Assembly (NCBI RefSeq): GCF_000697965.2
Contig: NZ_CP015880.1
Location: 930,001-994,000 of the forward strand
Reading direction: 5' to 3'
Length of the DNA: 64,000 bases
DNA from: Ensifer adhaerens
Lineage (GTDB): Bacteria > Pseudomonadota > Alphaproteobacteria > Rhizobiales > Rhizobiaceae
The notes under the pieces are model-generated. The model was not told the DNA's origin. It made no database searches and was given only the letters and a program-made list of their open reading frames with translations. A program made the translations under genes and the position numbers. Numbering within the stretch: the stretch's first letter is position 1; each line of letters begins with the position of its first letter. This document shows positions 8,610 to 16,636 of this stretch, piece after piece.

Positions 8610-11210
8610 ATGTCCCTCTCGTTCATTGCGGATCTGGCGAAATGGGGCGACCGGCCGGCGCTGGTCTTTTCCGGGCAACGGATCGTCACCTATCGCGAAC
8701 TCCATGAGCGGGTCACCCGCCAGGCACTTGCCTTTCGCGGTCCGCGCGGGCTGGTAACGATCGAGGCCGAGCTTTGCGAGCATGCGATTGTCGCCTATCT
8801 GGCAGCGCTCGCCGCCGGGCATGCCGTCGCCATGCAAGCCCCGAAGAACGGCGCTGCCGGCTCCTGGGTCGATGCCTTCGAGCCAGACTTCGGCTTCCGT
8901 CGCATCGATGGCCGCTGGCGCACGGAGCATCTGCGACAAGGCGATCGGACGCCCCATGACGAACTGGCCGTCATGCTCTCGACATCGGGCAGCACCGGTT
9001 GCGGCAAGGCCGTGCGTCTCTCGCGGGAAAACATTTCCGCCAACGCTGTGGCGATCGCGGACTATCTCGGCCTGACGGCGGAAGATCGCGGCTGCCTGAT
9101 CCTGCCGCTCCATTATTCCTACGGCCTGTCGGTGCTGAATTCTCACCTGGCCGTCGGCGCCAGCCTCTATATTCCCGGCGGCTCCATCCTCGATGCCGGT
9201 TTTCTCGATGGTCTCGCGGAAAGCGGAAGCACGAACCTCTCGGGCGTGCCCTACTCCTACGAGCTGCTGGAAAAAGTGGGCTTCCGCGACCGTCGCTTCG
9301 CCAAGCTGCGTTTCATGACTGTCGCCGGTGGCCGCTTGAGCGCTGATGTTATCCGACTCTACAACGACCATCTCGGCACCCAGGGTGTGGCTTTCTTCGC
9401 CATGTACGGCCAGACCGAGGCCACCGCCCGCATCGCCTATGTGCCGCCGGCTCAGCTTTCCGGCAACGAGGACAGGATCGGCGTCGCCATTCCAGGTGGA
9501 CGCCTTCTGATCGTGAGCGAGAGCGGCGTGCCGATCGAAAGCGACGGCGTGGCTGGCGAACTCGTCTATCGCGGCCCGAACGTCATGATGGGCTATGCCA
9601 TTTCACGGCATGACCTCTGCCGCGGCGCCGACCTTGCCGAATTGCGGACCGGCGACCTCGCCATGCGCCATGCCGACGGCCTGTTCCAGATCGTCGGCCG
9701 CATGAAGCGGATCTCCAAGATCGCCGGGTTCAGGATCGCGCACGATGTGCTGGAAGCGGGGCTCGAGGCGCGCGGCATCACCGCTGCCGTCGTCGGCGAC
9801 GATGCCGGCCTTCACGCCTTTTACGCCGGCAGCCGCGATGCCGAAGAGATCAGGCGGCTCTTGGCGCAGGCAAGCGGGCTGACATTGGCCCACCTGAAGG
9901 CGACGCCCCTTGCCGAGATGCCGCGGCTTGCCAGCGGCAAGATCGATTACAACGGGCTGAACATGGCGGCCCGCCAGGCGGCGGCCAGTGGCGGTGATGA
10001 TAACGGCGGTATCGAAGGGCTCTTTGCCCAGGTCTTCTATCCGAAGCGGGTGAAGCGGTCCGACAGCTTTGTCTCGCTCGGTGGCGATTCCTTGCGCTTC
10101 GTTCAGCTGTCGATCGGGCTGGAAAAGGCGCTGGGGCAAGTTCCGGATACCTGGGAGACCTTGCCGATCGCCGAGCTATCGCTCCAGGAACGGCGCGAGA
10201 CTGCCACGCGACGGATCGGCACGGACCTCTTGATCCGTGCGCTTGCCATTCTTCTGGTCGTCCTGCACCACGAGGTCCTGTGGCCGATCCCCGGCGGGTC
10301 GGCGGCAATGGTCGTTCTCGCCGGCTTCAGCCTTGCGCGCTTTCAGATGGGAGCGCTGCTTGCAGGCGACGGCTGGGCGATCCTGCGGCCGCTCGCGCAG
10401 GTGCTGATCCCCTATTATCTGATCGTTGCGGCCTATGCGGTCGCCTGGGGTGAGGTGCCCTGGGCCTCGGTCTTTCTCGTCGGCAACTTCGGCGTGGCCC
10501 TGCCGGAAACGCACGGCATGGTGCCCTATCTCTACTGGTTCATCGAGGCCTATTGCCAGATGATGGTGGTCTTCGTCGGGCTCTTTGCCGTCCCGCAGTT
10601 TCGCCGTTTCGTGTCGGCAAAACCCTTCGCCGCCGGGATGGCCTTGCTTCTGGCCGCGCTTGTTACCCGTCTGGCGCTGCCACTCGTCTGGCCGATCGGC
10701 AATCGCCAGATCTTTACGCTGCCATGGATCTTCTATCTCGCCGTCATTGGCTGGTGCGCCGCCGTTGCGGAAACGGCCAGGCAGCGGCTGCTGTTGATGC
10801 TGGCCGGCACGGGGGCCCTCCTGTTCTTCGGCCTCTACGAAGGAGTCTGGATCGGCACGAAGATCAAATATCTGCTGCAGATCGCCGTCCTGGCAGCGCT
10901 GCTTTACCTTCCACGCGTCAGTCTGCCGCGCTGGTCGGCTCAGCTCATCCTGCCCCTGTCGGCGGCGGGTTTCCACATCTACATCCTGCACCGCTTCGTG
11001 CCGGAATTGCTGATGGTGCCGATGCAGCCGGCCTTGCCGCCGGCGGCTTTTTCGCTGCTGTCGATCGTCGGCGGCGTGGCGCTCGGCCTCGTCGCATGGC
11101 TCGGCCAGCGTCAGCTCTTGAAGAAGCTTACCGCATGGCGCGGGCGTGAGATCCGGCCACTGCGGCTGTTCGGCTTCGAGGCGTTACGCTCGCCGTTACG
11201 CCCACTGTGA
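8610..11210 (+). CDS. Adenylation-carrier-membrane acyltransferase fusion
   Basis: 866 residues in three parts. Residues about 1-450 are an AMP-forming adenylation domain: LSTSGSTGCGKAV (P-loop, about 123-135), YGQTEATAR, TGDLAMRHADGLFQIVGR, and the C-terminal catalytic Lys in ASGKIDYNGL. Residues about 455-525 are a carrier domain with LGGDSLRFVQL; Ser494 is the expected phosphopantetheine site. From about 530 the protein is membrane-embedded, with roughly ten hydrophobic helices. Its first helix, RALAILLVVLHHEV, resembles the RxxAxxxVxxxH start of acyltransferase-3 proteins. The likely scheme is activation of an acid or amino acid, loading on the carrier, then transfer at the membrane. Substrate and acceptor are unknown. 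No condensation or thioesterase domain is present. Confidence 0.85.
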   Translation: MSLSFIADLAKWGDRPALVFSGQRIVTYRELHERVTRQALAFRGPRGLVTIEAELCEHAIVAYLAALAAGHAVAMQAPKNGAAGSWVDAFEPDFGFRRIDGRWRTEHLRQGDRTPHDELAVMLSTSGSTGCGKAVRLSRENISANAVAIADYLGLTAEDRGCLILPLHYSYGLSVLNSHLAVGASLYIPGGSILDAGFLDGLAESGSTNLSGVPYSYELLEKVGFRDRRFAKLRFMTVAGGRLSADVIRLYNDHLGTQGVAFFAMYGQTEATARIAYVPPAQLSGNEDRIGVAIPGGRLLIVSESGVPIESDGVAGELVYRGPNVMMGYAISRHDLCRGADLAELRTGDLAMRHADGLFQIVGRMKRISKIAGFRIAHDVLEAGLEARGITAAVVGDDAGLHAFYAGSRDAEEIRRLLAQASGLTLAHLKATPLAEMPRLASGKIDYNGLNMAARQAAASGGDDNGGIEGLFAQVFYPKRVKRSDSFVSLGGDSLRFVQLSIGLEKALGQVPDTWETLPIAELSLQERRETATRRIGTDLLIRALAILLVVLHHEVLWPIPGGSAAMVVLAGFSLARFQMGALLAGDGWAILRPLAQVLIPYYLIVAAYAVAWGEVPWASVFLVGNFGVALPETHGMVPYLYWFIEAYCQMMVVFVGLFAVPQFRRFVSAKPFAAGMALLLAALVTRLALPLVWPIGNRQIFTLPWIFYLAVIGWCAAVAETARQRLLLMLAGTGALLFFGLYEGVWIGTKIKYLLQIAVLAALLYLPRVSLPRWSAQLILPLSAAGFHIYILHRFVPELLMVPMQPALPPAAFSLLSIVGGVALGLVAWLGQRQLLKKLTAWRGREIRPLRLFGFEALRSPLRPL

Positions 11211-11245
11211 TCCTTGGGTCCTCAGAAACTGGGCCAGGTCCAGTA

Positions 11246-11692
11246 TCAGGGACGGGCGCCCGTCGCGTGCGCCTGACCGCGATGGTGGGTCTGGTGGTTG
11301 AAGAAGTGGCCGAGCGTCGGCGCCAGCCTCTGCGCGACGGCCGCCGGATTGGTGAGCGTTCTGTAGCTAAGCAAAGCGCCAAGGCGCTCGTCGCTGAGGT
11401 TGTCGATCCAGGCGATGATGCGTTCGTCCTCGGCCGCCCGCGCGGCGGTAAGCCCGGCGAGGTCCTCGTGCAGGGTCGTGTCGAGTGAAGCAGGGGTATT
11501 GCCCTCGCCTGTGAAGCGCTTCATCCAGATGCGGTCGGCAACGAGGATATGATTGAGGGTTGAAAGCAGTGAGCCGAAAAAGGCGCCGCGGTTTTCCCGC
11601 AATTCGGCATCGGTCAGCTCCGCAGCAGCAGCATAGACGAGGCGGTTCGCCCAGCGGTTATAATCGGCGAACATGCGAAAATGATCGAGCAT
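11246..11692 (-). CDS. DinB family protein, C-terminus probably frameshifted
   Basis: 148-residue helical-bundle DinB/YfiT-type protein. Metal-ligand histidines are visible in LNHILVADRIWMKRF and in HFFNHQTHHRGQAHA. The current frame stops soon after HHRGQAHATGARP. The next frame continues GRPSLILDLAQFLR and stops at 11196-11198; that is the ending expected for this family (a conserved PxLDLIxFLR-like tail). A small deletion near 11250-11265 therefore seems to have removed the last helix from the frame. The metal site is intact, so the product could still fold. Members often act as thiol-dependent detoxification or transfer enzymes; the substrate here is unknown. Confidence 0.75.
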   Translation of the reverse strand: MLDHFRMFADYNRWANRLVYAAAAELTDAELRENRGAFFGSLLSTLNHILVADRIWMKRFTGEGNTPASLDTTLHEDLAGLTAARAAEDERIIAWIDNLSDERLGALLSYRTLTNPAAVAQRLAPTLGHFFNHQTHHRGQAHATGARP

Positions 11693-11840
11693 CGGCTACC
11701 TTCCTGATGGCTGCGGTTGCGGATGGCGACGCTAACCCGGAACCGCATTCCTGTGTCTGATATCATTCATGAAATTTACTGATTTGATGACGCGGCGGAT
11801 ATGTCGTTCAAGAGGACGCCAATCGTCCCGGAGAGTTTGC

Positions 11841-12530
11841 ATGACTAGAAAGCTCTATTCGCTGTGTGGATCCGACAGGGCGCGTCCCTTCTCGCCGCAT
11901 GTGTGGAAGACCGCGATGTCGCTGGCCCACAAGGGGCTCGACTTTGACACCGTGCCGATCGGTTTCACCGAAATCCGAGCGATCGAGGACGGGGCGACGA
12001 ACCTGGTGCCGTTGCTGCGGGATGGAGAAAAGCTCGTGAAGGACAGCTTCGAGATCGCCCTTTATCTCGAACGGACCTATCCGGACCGTCCGGCGCTCTT
12101 TGCCGGCGAGGGGGCGATGGCGATCTCCCGCTTCGTCGAGGGTTGGTCGCAGGCGACGCTGCACCCGGCCGTCACCCGCATCATTATCCGGGACATTCAC
12201 GACCGGCTGGACCCCGTCGATCAGGCCTATTTCCGCGAGAGCCGGGAAAAGCGCTTCGGCACGTCGCTCGAGGCCGTGGCCGAAAGTGGCGGATCCTCTC
12301 TCGCAACCTTCTCGGAAAAGCTCGAGCCTTTGCGCCATCTGCTGAAGATTCAGGATTTTCTGGGTGGTGCAACGCCGCTTTTCGCCGACTACATCGTCTT
12401 CGGCGCGTTTCAATGGGCGCGCATCGTCTCGCCGCAGCGCCTGCTTCAGCCGGGTGATCCCGTCACCGCCTGGTTTGAGCGCTGCCTCGATCTGCATGGC
12501 GGGCTCGGGCGCAGTGTGACGGCTGCGTGA
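11841..12530 (+). CDS. Glutathione S-transferase family protein
   Basis: 229 residues. The N-terminal thioredoxin-like domain begins MTRKLYSLCGSDRARPFSPH and carries the glutathione-site segment LVPLLRDGEKLVKDSFEIALYLERTYP, with the expected cis-Pro and Ser positions. The all-helical C-terminal domain ends with FGAFQWARIVSP. The ATG at 11841 is chosen because GGAGAG lies a few bases upstream; longer in-frame starts would add an unlikely Arg-rich leader. Likely cytosolic conjugation or thiol chemistry; no substrate evident. It runs in the same direction as ndk but about 100 bp separate them. Confidence 0.88.
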   Translation: MTRKLYSLCGSDRARPFSPHVWKTAMSLAHKGLDFDTVPIGFTEIRAIEDGATNLVPLLRDGEKLVKDSFEIALYLERTYPDRPALFAGEGAMAISRFVEGWSQATLHPAVTRIIIRDIHDRLDPVDQAYFRESREKRFGTSLEAVAESGGSSLATFSEKLEPLRHLLKIQDFLGGATPLFADYIVFGAFQWARIVSPQRLLQPGDPVTAWFERCLDLHGGLGRSVTAA

Positions 12531-12632
12531 AACCCGCCTGGCCTAAGCCGAATCATCGGTGAACCCCCTTGTTTTGCGCGGAATTGGCGGCTAATGAACC
12601 GCCACTTCTCAAGAAACAAGGGATTTGAGCCA

Positions 12633-13055
12633 ATGGCTATTGAACGTACCTTCTCGATGATCAAGCCGGACGCGACCAAGCGCAACCTGACCGGCGCCAT
12701 CACCAAGATGCTCGAAGATGCCGGCCTGCGCGTCGTCGCTTCCAAGCGCGTCTGGATGAGCCGTCGCGAAGCCGAAGGCTTCTACGCCGTTCACAAGGAG
12801 CGTCCGTTCTTCGGCGAACTGGTCGAGTTCATGTCCTCCGGCCCGACCATCGTTCAGGTTCTCGAAGGCGAAAACGCAATCGCCAAGAACCGCGAAGTCA
12901 TGGGCGCCACCAACCCGGCAAACGCTGACGAAGGCACGATCCGCAAGGTTCACGCTCTCTCGATCGGCGAAAACTCGGTTCACGGTTCGGATGCTCCGGA
13001 AACCGCTGCTGAAGAAATCGCCTACTGGTTCTCGGGCACCGAGATCGTTGGCTGA
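12633..13055 (+). CDS. ndk: Nucleoside diphosphate kinase
   Basis: 140-residue enzyme that transfers the gamma phosphate between NTPs and NDPs through a phosphohistidine. It begins [19 protein letters not shown], and the active-site His sits in [12 protein letters not shown]. The length is the bacterial norm. The ATG at 12633 is the family start; the 13 upstream in-frame codons are not conserved in type. It is followed by a strong terminator, so it is probably a single-gene unit. Confidence 0.98.
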   Translation: MAIERTFSMIKPDATKRNLTGAITKMLEDAGLRVVASKRVWMSRREAEGFYAVHKERPFFGELVEFMSSGPTIVQVLEGENAIAKNREVMGATNPANADEGTIRKVHALSIGENSVHGSDAPETAAEEIAYWFSGTEIVG

Positions 13056-13107
13056 TTCAAAATCTTCGGTTCGAGCCATAGCGGCTTGAATTGACTCAGG
13101 ATTTGAG

Positions 13108-13133
13108 CCGGAGCGGAAACGCTCCGGTTTTTT
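13108..13133 (+). terminator. Rho-independent terminator after ndk
   Basis: An 8-bp perfect stem (13108-13115 with 13120-13127), a stable GAAA tetraloop, then six T. Confidence 0.92.
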
Positions 13134-13146
13134 GTTGCCCGGTCTC

Positions 13147-13656
13147 TCAGACGGGGCACTTCGCGGTCTCGAAATGGGCTGGTGCCTTGCCGCCGCTGAA
13201 GACCGCCGGGTTCTTGTCGTAGGCCGGGCCCTCGACCAGCGGTTTGGCCGGCATGATGTCCTGATCGACATCGGAGACGACGGTGGTCTCAAGCTTCTGC
13301 AGTGACTGGCCTTCGGGGCCTTTGACCTCGATCGACACCGTATAGGGGCGATCCTTCTTCACGCAGGTGACATCGGGGCTTTCCAGCACCACCTTCTCCA
13401 ACTTCGGAAAGAGCTTGCGCTCCAGTGTCAGCGCGTCGCCGCCGGCCGGATTTTCGAAGCGCGCCACCACGATGCTGCCGTCGGGCACCGCCTCGGCCTT
13501 GGTCAGCGTGACCATGTAGGTCGCATAGGCGAGGCGGTAGTTGAAGACGAACATCTTGCCCGTCAGCTTCAGCGGATCCGGGCCGCTCTCGCGCTGACAT
13601 GCCGCAGCGGCAAGTGCGATGGCAAGTGTGGCCAAGATCCCGAATGTCCTTGTCAT
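13147..13656 (-). CDS. Predicted lipoprotein of unknown function
   Basis: 169 residues. The signal peptide MTRTFGILATLAIALAAAAC ends in a lipobox-like LAAAAC, so the mature protein is probably lipid-anchored at Cys20. Mature part: QRESGPDPLKLTGKMFVFN, a beta-rich middle and two further Cys (in VTCVKKD and at TAKCPV, the C-terminal end), which may form a disulfide. No known domain recognised. The start overlaps the stop of the CGNR gene by four bases, so the two are translationally coupled. Upstream in-frame codons back to 13779 lie inside the CGNR gene and are ignored. Confidence 0.8.
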   Translation of the reverse strand: MTRTFGILATLAIALAAAACQRESGPDPLKLTGKMFVFNYRLAYATYMVTLTKAEAVPDGSIVVARFENPAGGDALTLERKLFPKLEKVVLESPDVTCVKKDRPYTVSIEVKGPEGQSLQKLETTVVSDVDQDIMPAKPLVEGPAYDKNPAVFSGGKAPAHFETAKCPV

Positions 13657-14213
13657 GGGCCTGCTTCTTCCCTGTTGCGGTGATAGTGGCGCTTGGCTTT
13701 GGTGCGGTTGCCGCAGACGGCCATGTCGCACCAGGTGCGGCTGCGGTTGCGGCTGCGGTCGAGAAACAGCCAGCCGCAATTCGGGCAGATCTTCAGCCGA
13801 TCGGGCTCGGGGTTGGCGGCAAGCGTGAGCGCCGATTGCGCCGTTGCGGTGTCGAGCGAAAGCAGGCCGCCCTGGTGCGTCGAGCCGCGCAAGACGCCGG
13901 CGATGGCTTCCAGCAGATCCGCCAACAGTTCCGGCCGGCCTGTGTCCGAGATCTCTGCGCGAAAATGCCGGTCGGTCGCTTCGCGCAACTGCAAGAGCCG
14001 GTCACGGTTCTCCGCGGCGACAGGCGCAAGCGCGCCGAAGCGTACACTCTCCGCGCTGTAGCGGTTGGCGGCTTCTGCAAAGGAATGGAGTGCGACGACA
14101 TCGGCGAAGCGGTCGATCCGGCGTTCGGGATCGAAACGCAGGACGATGGAATTGGCGACATCCAGTGCCAGGGCGCCGCCGGCAAATCGATGGGCTGTCC
14201 AGGTGAAGGTCAT
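13653..14213 (-). CDS. CGNR zinc-finger (ABATE domain) putative regulator
   Basis: 186 residues. The N-terminal ABATE domain includes GGALALDVANSIVLRF, and the C-terminal CGNR zinc finger has CPNCGWLFLDRSRNRSRTWC then MAVCGNRTKAKRHY, with four Cys ligands. CGNR proteins are taken to be DNA-binding regulators. The gene diverges from the permease gene at 14281, and a perfect palindrome begins 12 bases before its ATG, directly behind its AGGA ribosome binding site. Autoregulation and control of the permease are the obvious inference. The downstream lipoprotein gene overlaps it. Confidence 0.9.
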   Translation of the reverse strand: MTFTWTAHRFAGGALALDVANSIVLRFDPERRIDRFADVVALHSFAEAANRYSAESVRFGALAPVAAENRDRLLQLREATDRHFRAEISDTGRPELLADLLEAIAGVLRGSTHQGGLLSLDTATAQSALTLAANPEPDRLKICPNCGWLFLDRSRNRSRTWCDMAVCGNRTKAKRHYHRNREEAGP

Positions 14214-14224
14214 GCAAAAATCCT

Positions 14225-14250
14225 AACTGGTAAAATGGATTTTACCAGTT
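14225..14250. promoter_or_regulatory. Perfect 11-4-11 palindrome, probable CGNR operator
   Basis: AACTGGTAAAA (14225-14235), TGGA, TTTTACCAGTT (14240-14250). It sits midway in the 67-bp gap between the divergent CGNR and permease genes. Its A/T centre and full symmetry are typical of a dimeric repressor site; the binding protein is inferred from position. Confidence 0.75.
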
Positions 14251-14280
14251 ATATTGATCTTGTCACGCTCCGGATGCGCC

Positions 14281-15177
14281 ATGCTCTATTTTCTGCAGCA
14301 GCTCGCCAATGCCGTTCCCGTCGCAGCGCTCTACGCGGCGCTGGCCTTTGGCTACGCGATCGCCTTTGCCGTGACCCGCCGGGCCGATCTCACCTATGGT
14401 GCGCTCTTTGCCTTCTCGGGCCAGATCTTTGTGCTGTTTGCTGCTTTCGGCTGGGACCGGCTGTGGCTGGTGCTTCCGGCCGCCCTTGGTCTCGGTACGG
14501 CGGCTGCCCTGACTTTCAGTGTTGGTGCCGGGCTCGTCGCCGGGCGGTATGTCATGCGGCCGTTGGCCTTCTCGTCGGCCAACACCGTCGTCGTCGCCTC
14601 GCTCGGCTGCCTGCTGGTGCTGATGGAGACGGCACGGCTTGCCTCGGAGACCCGCAGCCTGTGGCTGCCGCCGTTCCTCAATGCCAACATCGTCTTCTGG
14701 GATGATCCGCGTTTCCCGGTCACGTTGACCGTCATCCAACTCGGCGATACCGCGCTGATGGCGGCGTTGGTGGCGGCCGGGCACTGGTTCCTGACCCATT
14801 CGCGGGCAGGGCGGTTCTGGCGGGCCGTCTCCGAAGACCGGGGGGCTGCAGCGCTTTGCGGGGTTGACGCGGCCACTGTCTACATCGCCGCCTATGGCGC
14901 GGCGTCCCTGATTGCTGCCCTTTGCGGCATCCTCGCCGCGTCCTACTACGGCAACATGGATTTCGGCACGGGGCTTACTTTCGGCGTCAAGGTACTGTTC
15001 ATCGCCGCCATCGGCGGCCAGGCCTCGCCGCTCTATGCAGCCCTCGGCGCTGCCGCGGTCGGCCTGCTCGAAACGCTATGGAGCGCCTATGGGCCGATCC
15101 TCTGGCGCGACTTTGCGATCTTCGGATTTCTGGTGATCGTGCTGGCGGTGACGCGCAAGGAGAAGGTCATTCCCTGA
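14281..15177 (+). CDS. Orphan LivH-type ABC permease
   Basis: 298-residue inner membrane protein of the branched-chain amino acid permease family (BPD_transp_2). About eight hydrophobic helices; typical features are ALYAALAFGYAIAFAVTRRADLTYGALFAFSG near the start and GVKVLFIAAIGGQASPLYAALGAAAVGLLE near the end. LivH normally works with LivM, LivG, LivF and a binding protein, none of which is here. ATG 14281 is chosen over a TTG at 14254, which would place the start inside the promoter region. Transport substrate cannot be told. Divergent from the CGNR gene, sharing the palindrome. Confidence 0.8.
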   Translation: MLYFLQQLANAVPVAALYAALAFGYAIAFAVTRRADLTYGALFAFSGQIFVLFAAFGWDRLWLVLPAALGLGTAAALTFSVGAGLVAGRYVMRPLAFSSANTVVVASLGCLLVLMETARLASETRSLWLPPFLNANIVFWDDPRFPVTLTVIQLGDTALMAALVAAGHWFLTHSRAGRFWRAVSEDRGAAALCGVDAATVYIAAYGAASLIAALCGILAASYYGNMDFGTGLTFGVKVLFIAAIGGQASPLYAALGAAAVGLLETLWSAYGPILWRDFAIFGFLVIVLAVTRKEKVIP

Positions 15178-15193
15178 CCTCAAGGAACGGCGG

Positions 15194-15658
15194 CTACTTC
15201 GACCAGCGGTCCCGTGCGGTGTCGTCGGCATCCTTGGCGCTGACCCAGCCGCCGGTCGTGCCGTCGCCCAAATGTTCCTTCTTCCAGAAGGGAGCCGATG
15301 TCTTCAGGAAATCCATGATGAAGTTGGCGCCGTCGAAGGCGGCCTGCCGGTGCCGCGAGGCGGCAACGACAAGCACGATGTTCTCGCCGGGAAGGATCTT
15401 GCCGTAGCGGTGGATGGCGGTGGCCGCCTGGAGCGAGAAGCGCTCGACCGCCTCCTGGCATATGCGTTCGATCTCCGCCTCGGCCATGCCGGGGTAGTGT
15501 TCCAGTTCGAGGGCGGCAAGCGTGCCTGCCTCGTCGCGGCAAAGCCCGGAAAAGGTGGTGATGGCGCCGATGTCGGCACGCCCGGCCGAAAGCTTGGCGA
15601 CCTCGCTATTGAGGTCGAAATCCTCGCGCTGGACGCGCACGGTCACCGGCGCGCGCAT
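15194..15658 (-). CDS. moaE: Molybdopterin synthase catalytic subunit MoaE
   Basis: 154 residues; the large subunit that inserts dithiolene sulfur into precursor Z to make molybdopterin. It contains GAITTFSGLCRDE, LELEHYPGMAE, IHRYGKILPGE and the conserved Lys segment APFWKKEHL. ATG 15658 lies four bases after the moaD stop; a GTG at 15670 would instead overlap it. Partner MoaD is the next gene upstream, and the product is needed by the molybdopterin oxidoreductase at 23310 and others. Confidence 0.96.
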   Translation of the reverse strand: MRAPVTVRVQREDFDLNSEVAKLSAGRADIGAITTFSGLCRDEAGTLAALELEHYPGMAEAEIERICQEAVERFSLQAATAIHRYGKILPGENIVLVVAASRHRQAAFDGANFIMDFLKTSAPFWKKEHLGDGTTGGWVSAKDADDTARDRWSK

Positions 15659-15662
15659 GGCC

Positions 15663-15923
15663 TCAGCCACCCGTCATCGGCGGAAACAGGGCGATCTCCC
15701 GGGCGCCGGCGATCGGCTCCTTGTGGTCGACATGTTCCTGGTTGATGGCCGCGCGGATGACGTTTTCATGTTCGAGCGCCGCCTCGTATTCCTCGCCGAG
15801 CGTCTTCAGGTGCTGAAGCAGATCGGCAATGGTGACGACACCGGCGGGAAGGTCGAGGGTTTCCTCGCCCTTGCCGATACGCTCGCGCACCCATGAGAAA
15901 TAGACCAGGTTGACGGTGCTCAT
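15663..15923 (-). CDS. moaD: Molybdopterin synthase sulfur-carrier subunit MoaD
   Basis: 86-residue ubiquitin-like protein whose C-terminal Gly-Gly (FPPMTGG) is thiocarboxylated and donates sulfur in molybdopterin synthesis. Starts MSTVNLVYFSWVRERIG. The ATG overlaps the pgsA stop by four bases (ATGA), indicating translational coupling within pgsA-moaD-moaE. Confidence 0.96.
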   Translation of the reverse strand: MSTVNLVYFSWVRERIGKGEETLDLPAGVVTIADLLQHLKTLGEEYEAALEHENVIRAAINQEHVDHKEPIAGAREIALFPPMTGG

Positions 15924-16507
15924 TCGTTGACCACGTGCTTGAGGCCGGCGCGGAAGTAATCGTAGCCCGAATAGAGCGTGATCGCGGCGGCAATCCACAG
16001 GAGCACGATACCGGCTTCCGTCGTATAGGGCAAAATCTTGTCGCCGGCCGGGCCGGCAAGCAGGAAGGCGATGGCGACCATCTGGATCGTCGTCTTCCAC
16101 TTGGCGATGCGGGTAACGGGAACGCTGACCTTCAGCGCCGCCAGATATTCGCGCAGGCCCGAGACCAGGATTTCACGGCACAGAATGATGATCGCAGCCC
16201 AGATCGACCAGCCGGCGATCGTGCCGTCGGCGGCGACGAGCAGCAGGATGGAGGCGACCAGCAGCTTGTCGGCGATCGGATCGAGCATCTTGCCGATGTT
16301 CGATGTCTGCTTCCAGATGCGCGCTAGATAGCCGTCGAAGAAATCGGTGATCGAGGCAACGGCAAAAAGCGCCACTGCCGTCCAGCGCGCGAAGTCCGAA
16401 CTGTGCAGCCGTCCTTCGACGAAGAAGCAAAGGACGATCAGCGGCACGATCAGGATGCGGAAGTAGGTGAGCAGGTTCGGGATGCTGTAGGCGACGGGCG
16501 TGGGCAT
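15920..16507 (-). CDS. pgsA: CDP-diacylglycerol-glycerol-3-phosphate phosphatidyltransferase
   Basis: 195-residue membrane enzyme making phosphatidylglycerol phosphate, the committed step to phosphatidylglycerol and cardiolipin. The CDP-alcohol phosphotransferase signature spans DFFDGYLAR to GKMLDPIADK, with all conserved Asp and Gly residues. Several hydrophobic helices are visible. First gene of the pgsA-moaD-moaE unit; uvrC ends about 130 bp upstream. Phosphatidylglycerol is also the substrate of the LpiA protein encoded at 27097. Confidence 0.95.
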   Translation of the reverse strand: MPTPVAYSIPNLLTYFRILIVPLIVLCFFVEGRLHSSDFARWTAVALFAVASITDFFDGYLARIWKQTSNIGKMLDPIADKLLVASILLLVAADGTIAGWSIWAAIIILCREILVSGLREYLAALKVSVPVTRIAKWKTTIQMVAIAFLLAGPAGDKILPYTTEAGIVLLWIAAAITLYSGYDYFRAGLKHVVNE

Positions 16508-16636
16508 GGATTCGTGTTCTCTGGTTCGTCAGGTACAGAAATGACTTTGCTGGCCGGAGGTCAACAGGTCATCGTCGTCAACTGTCATATTTGCCCTATC
16601 GCATGTGAACGCCGGGTGAATTGTGACATCAGGTTT

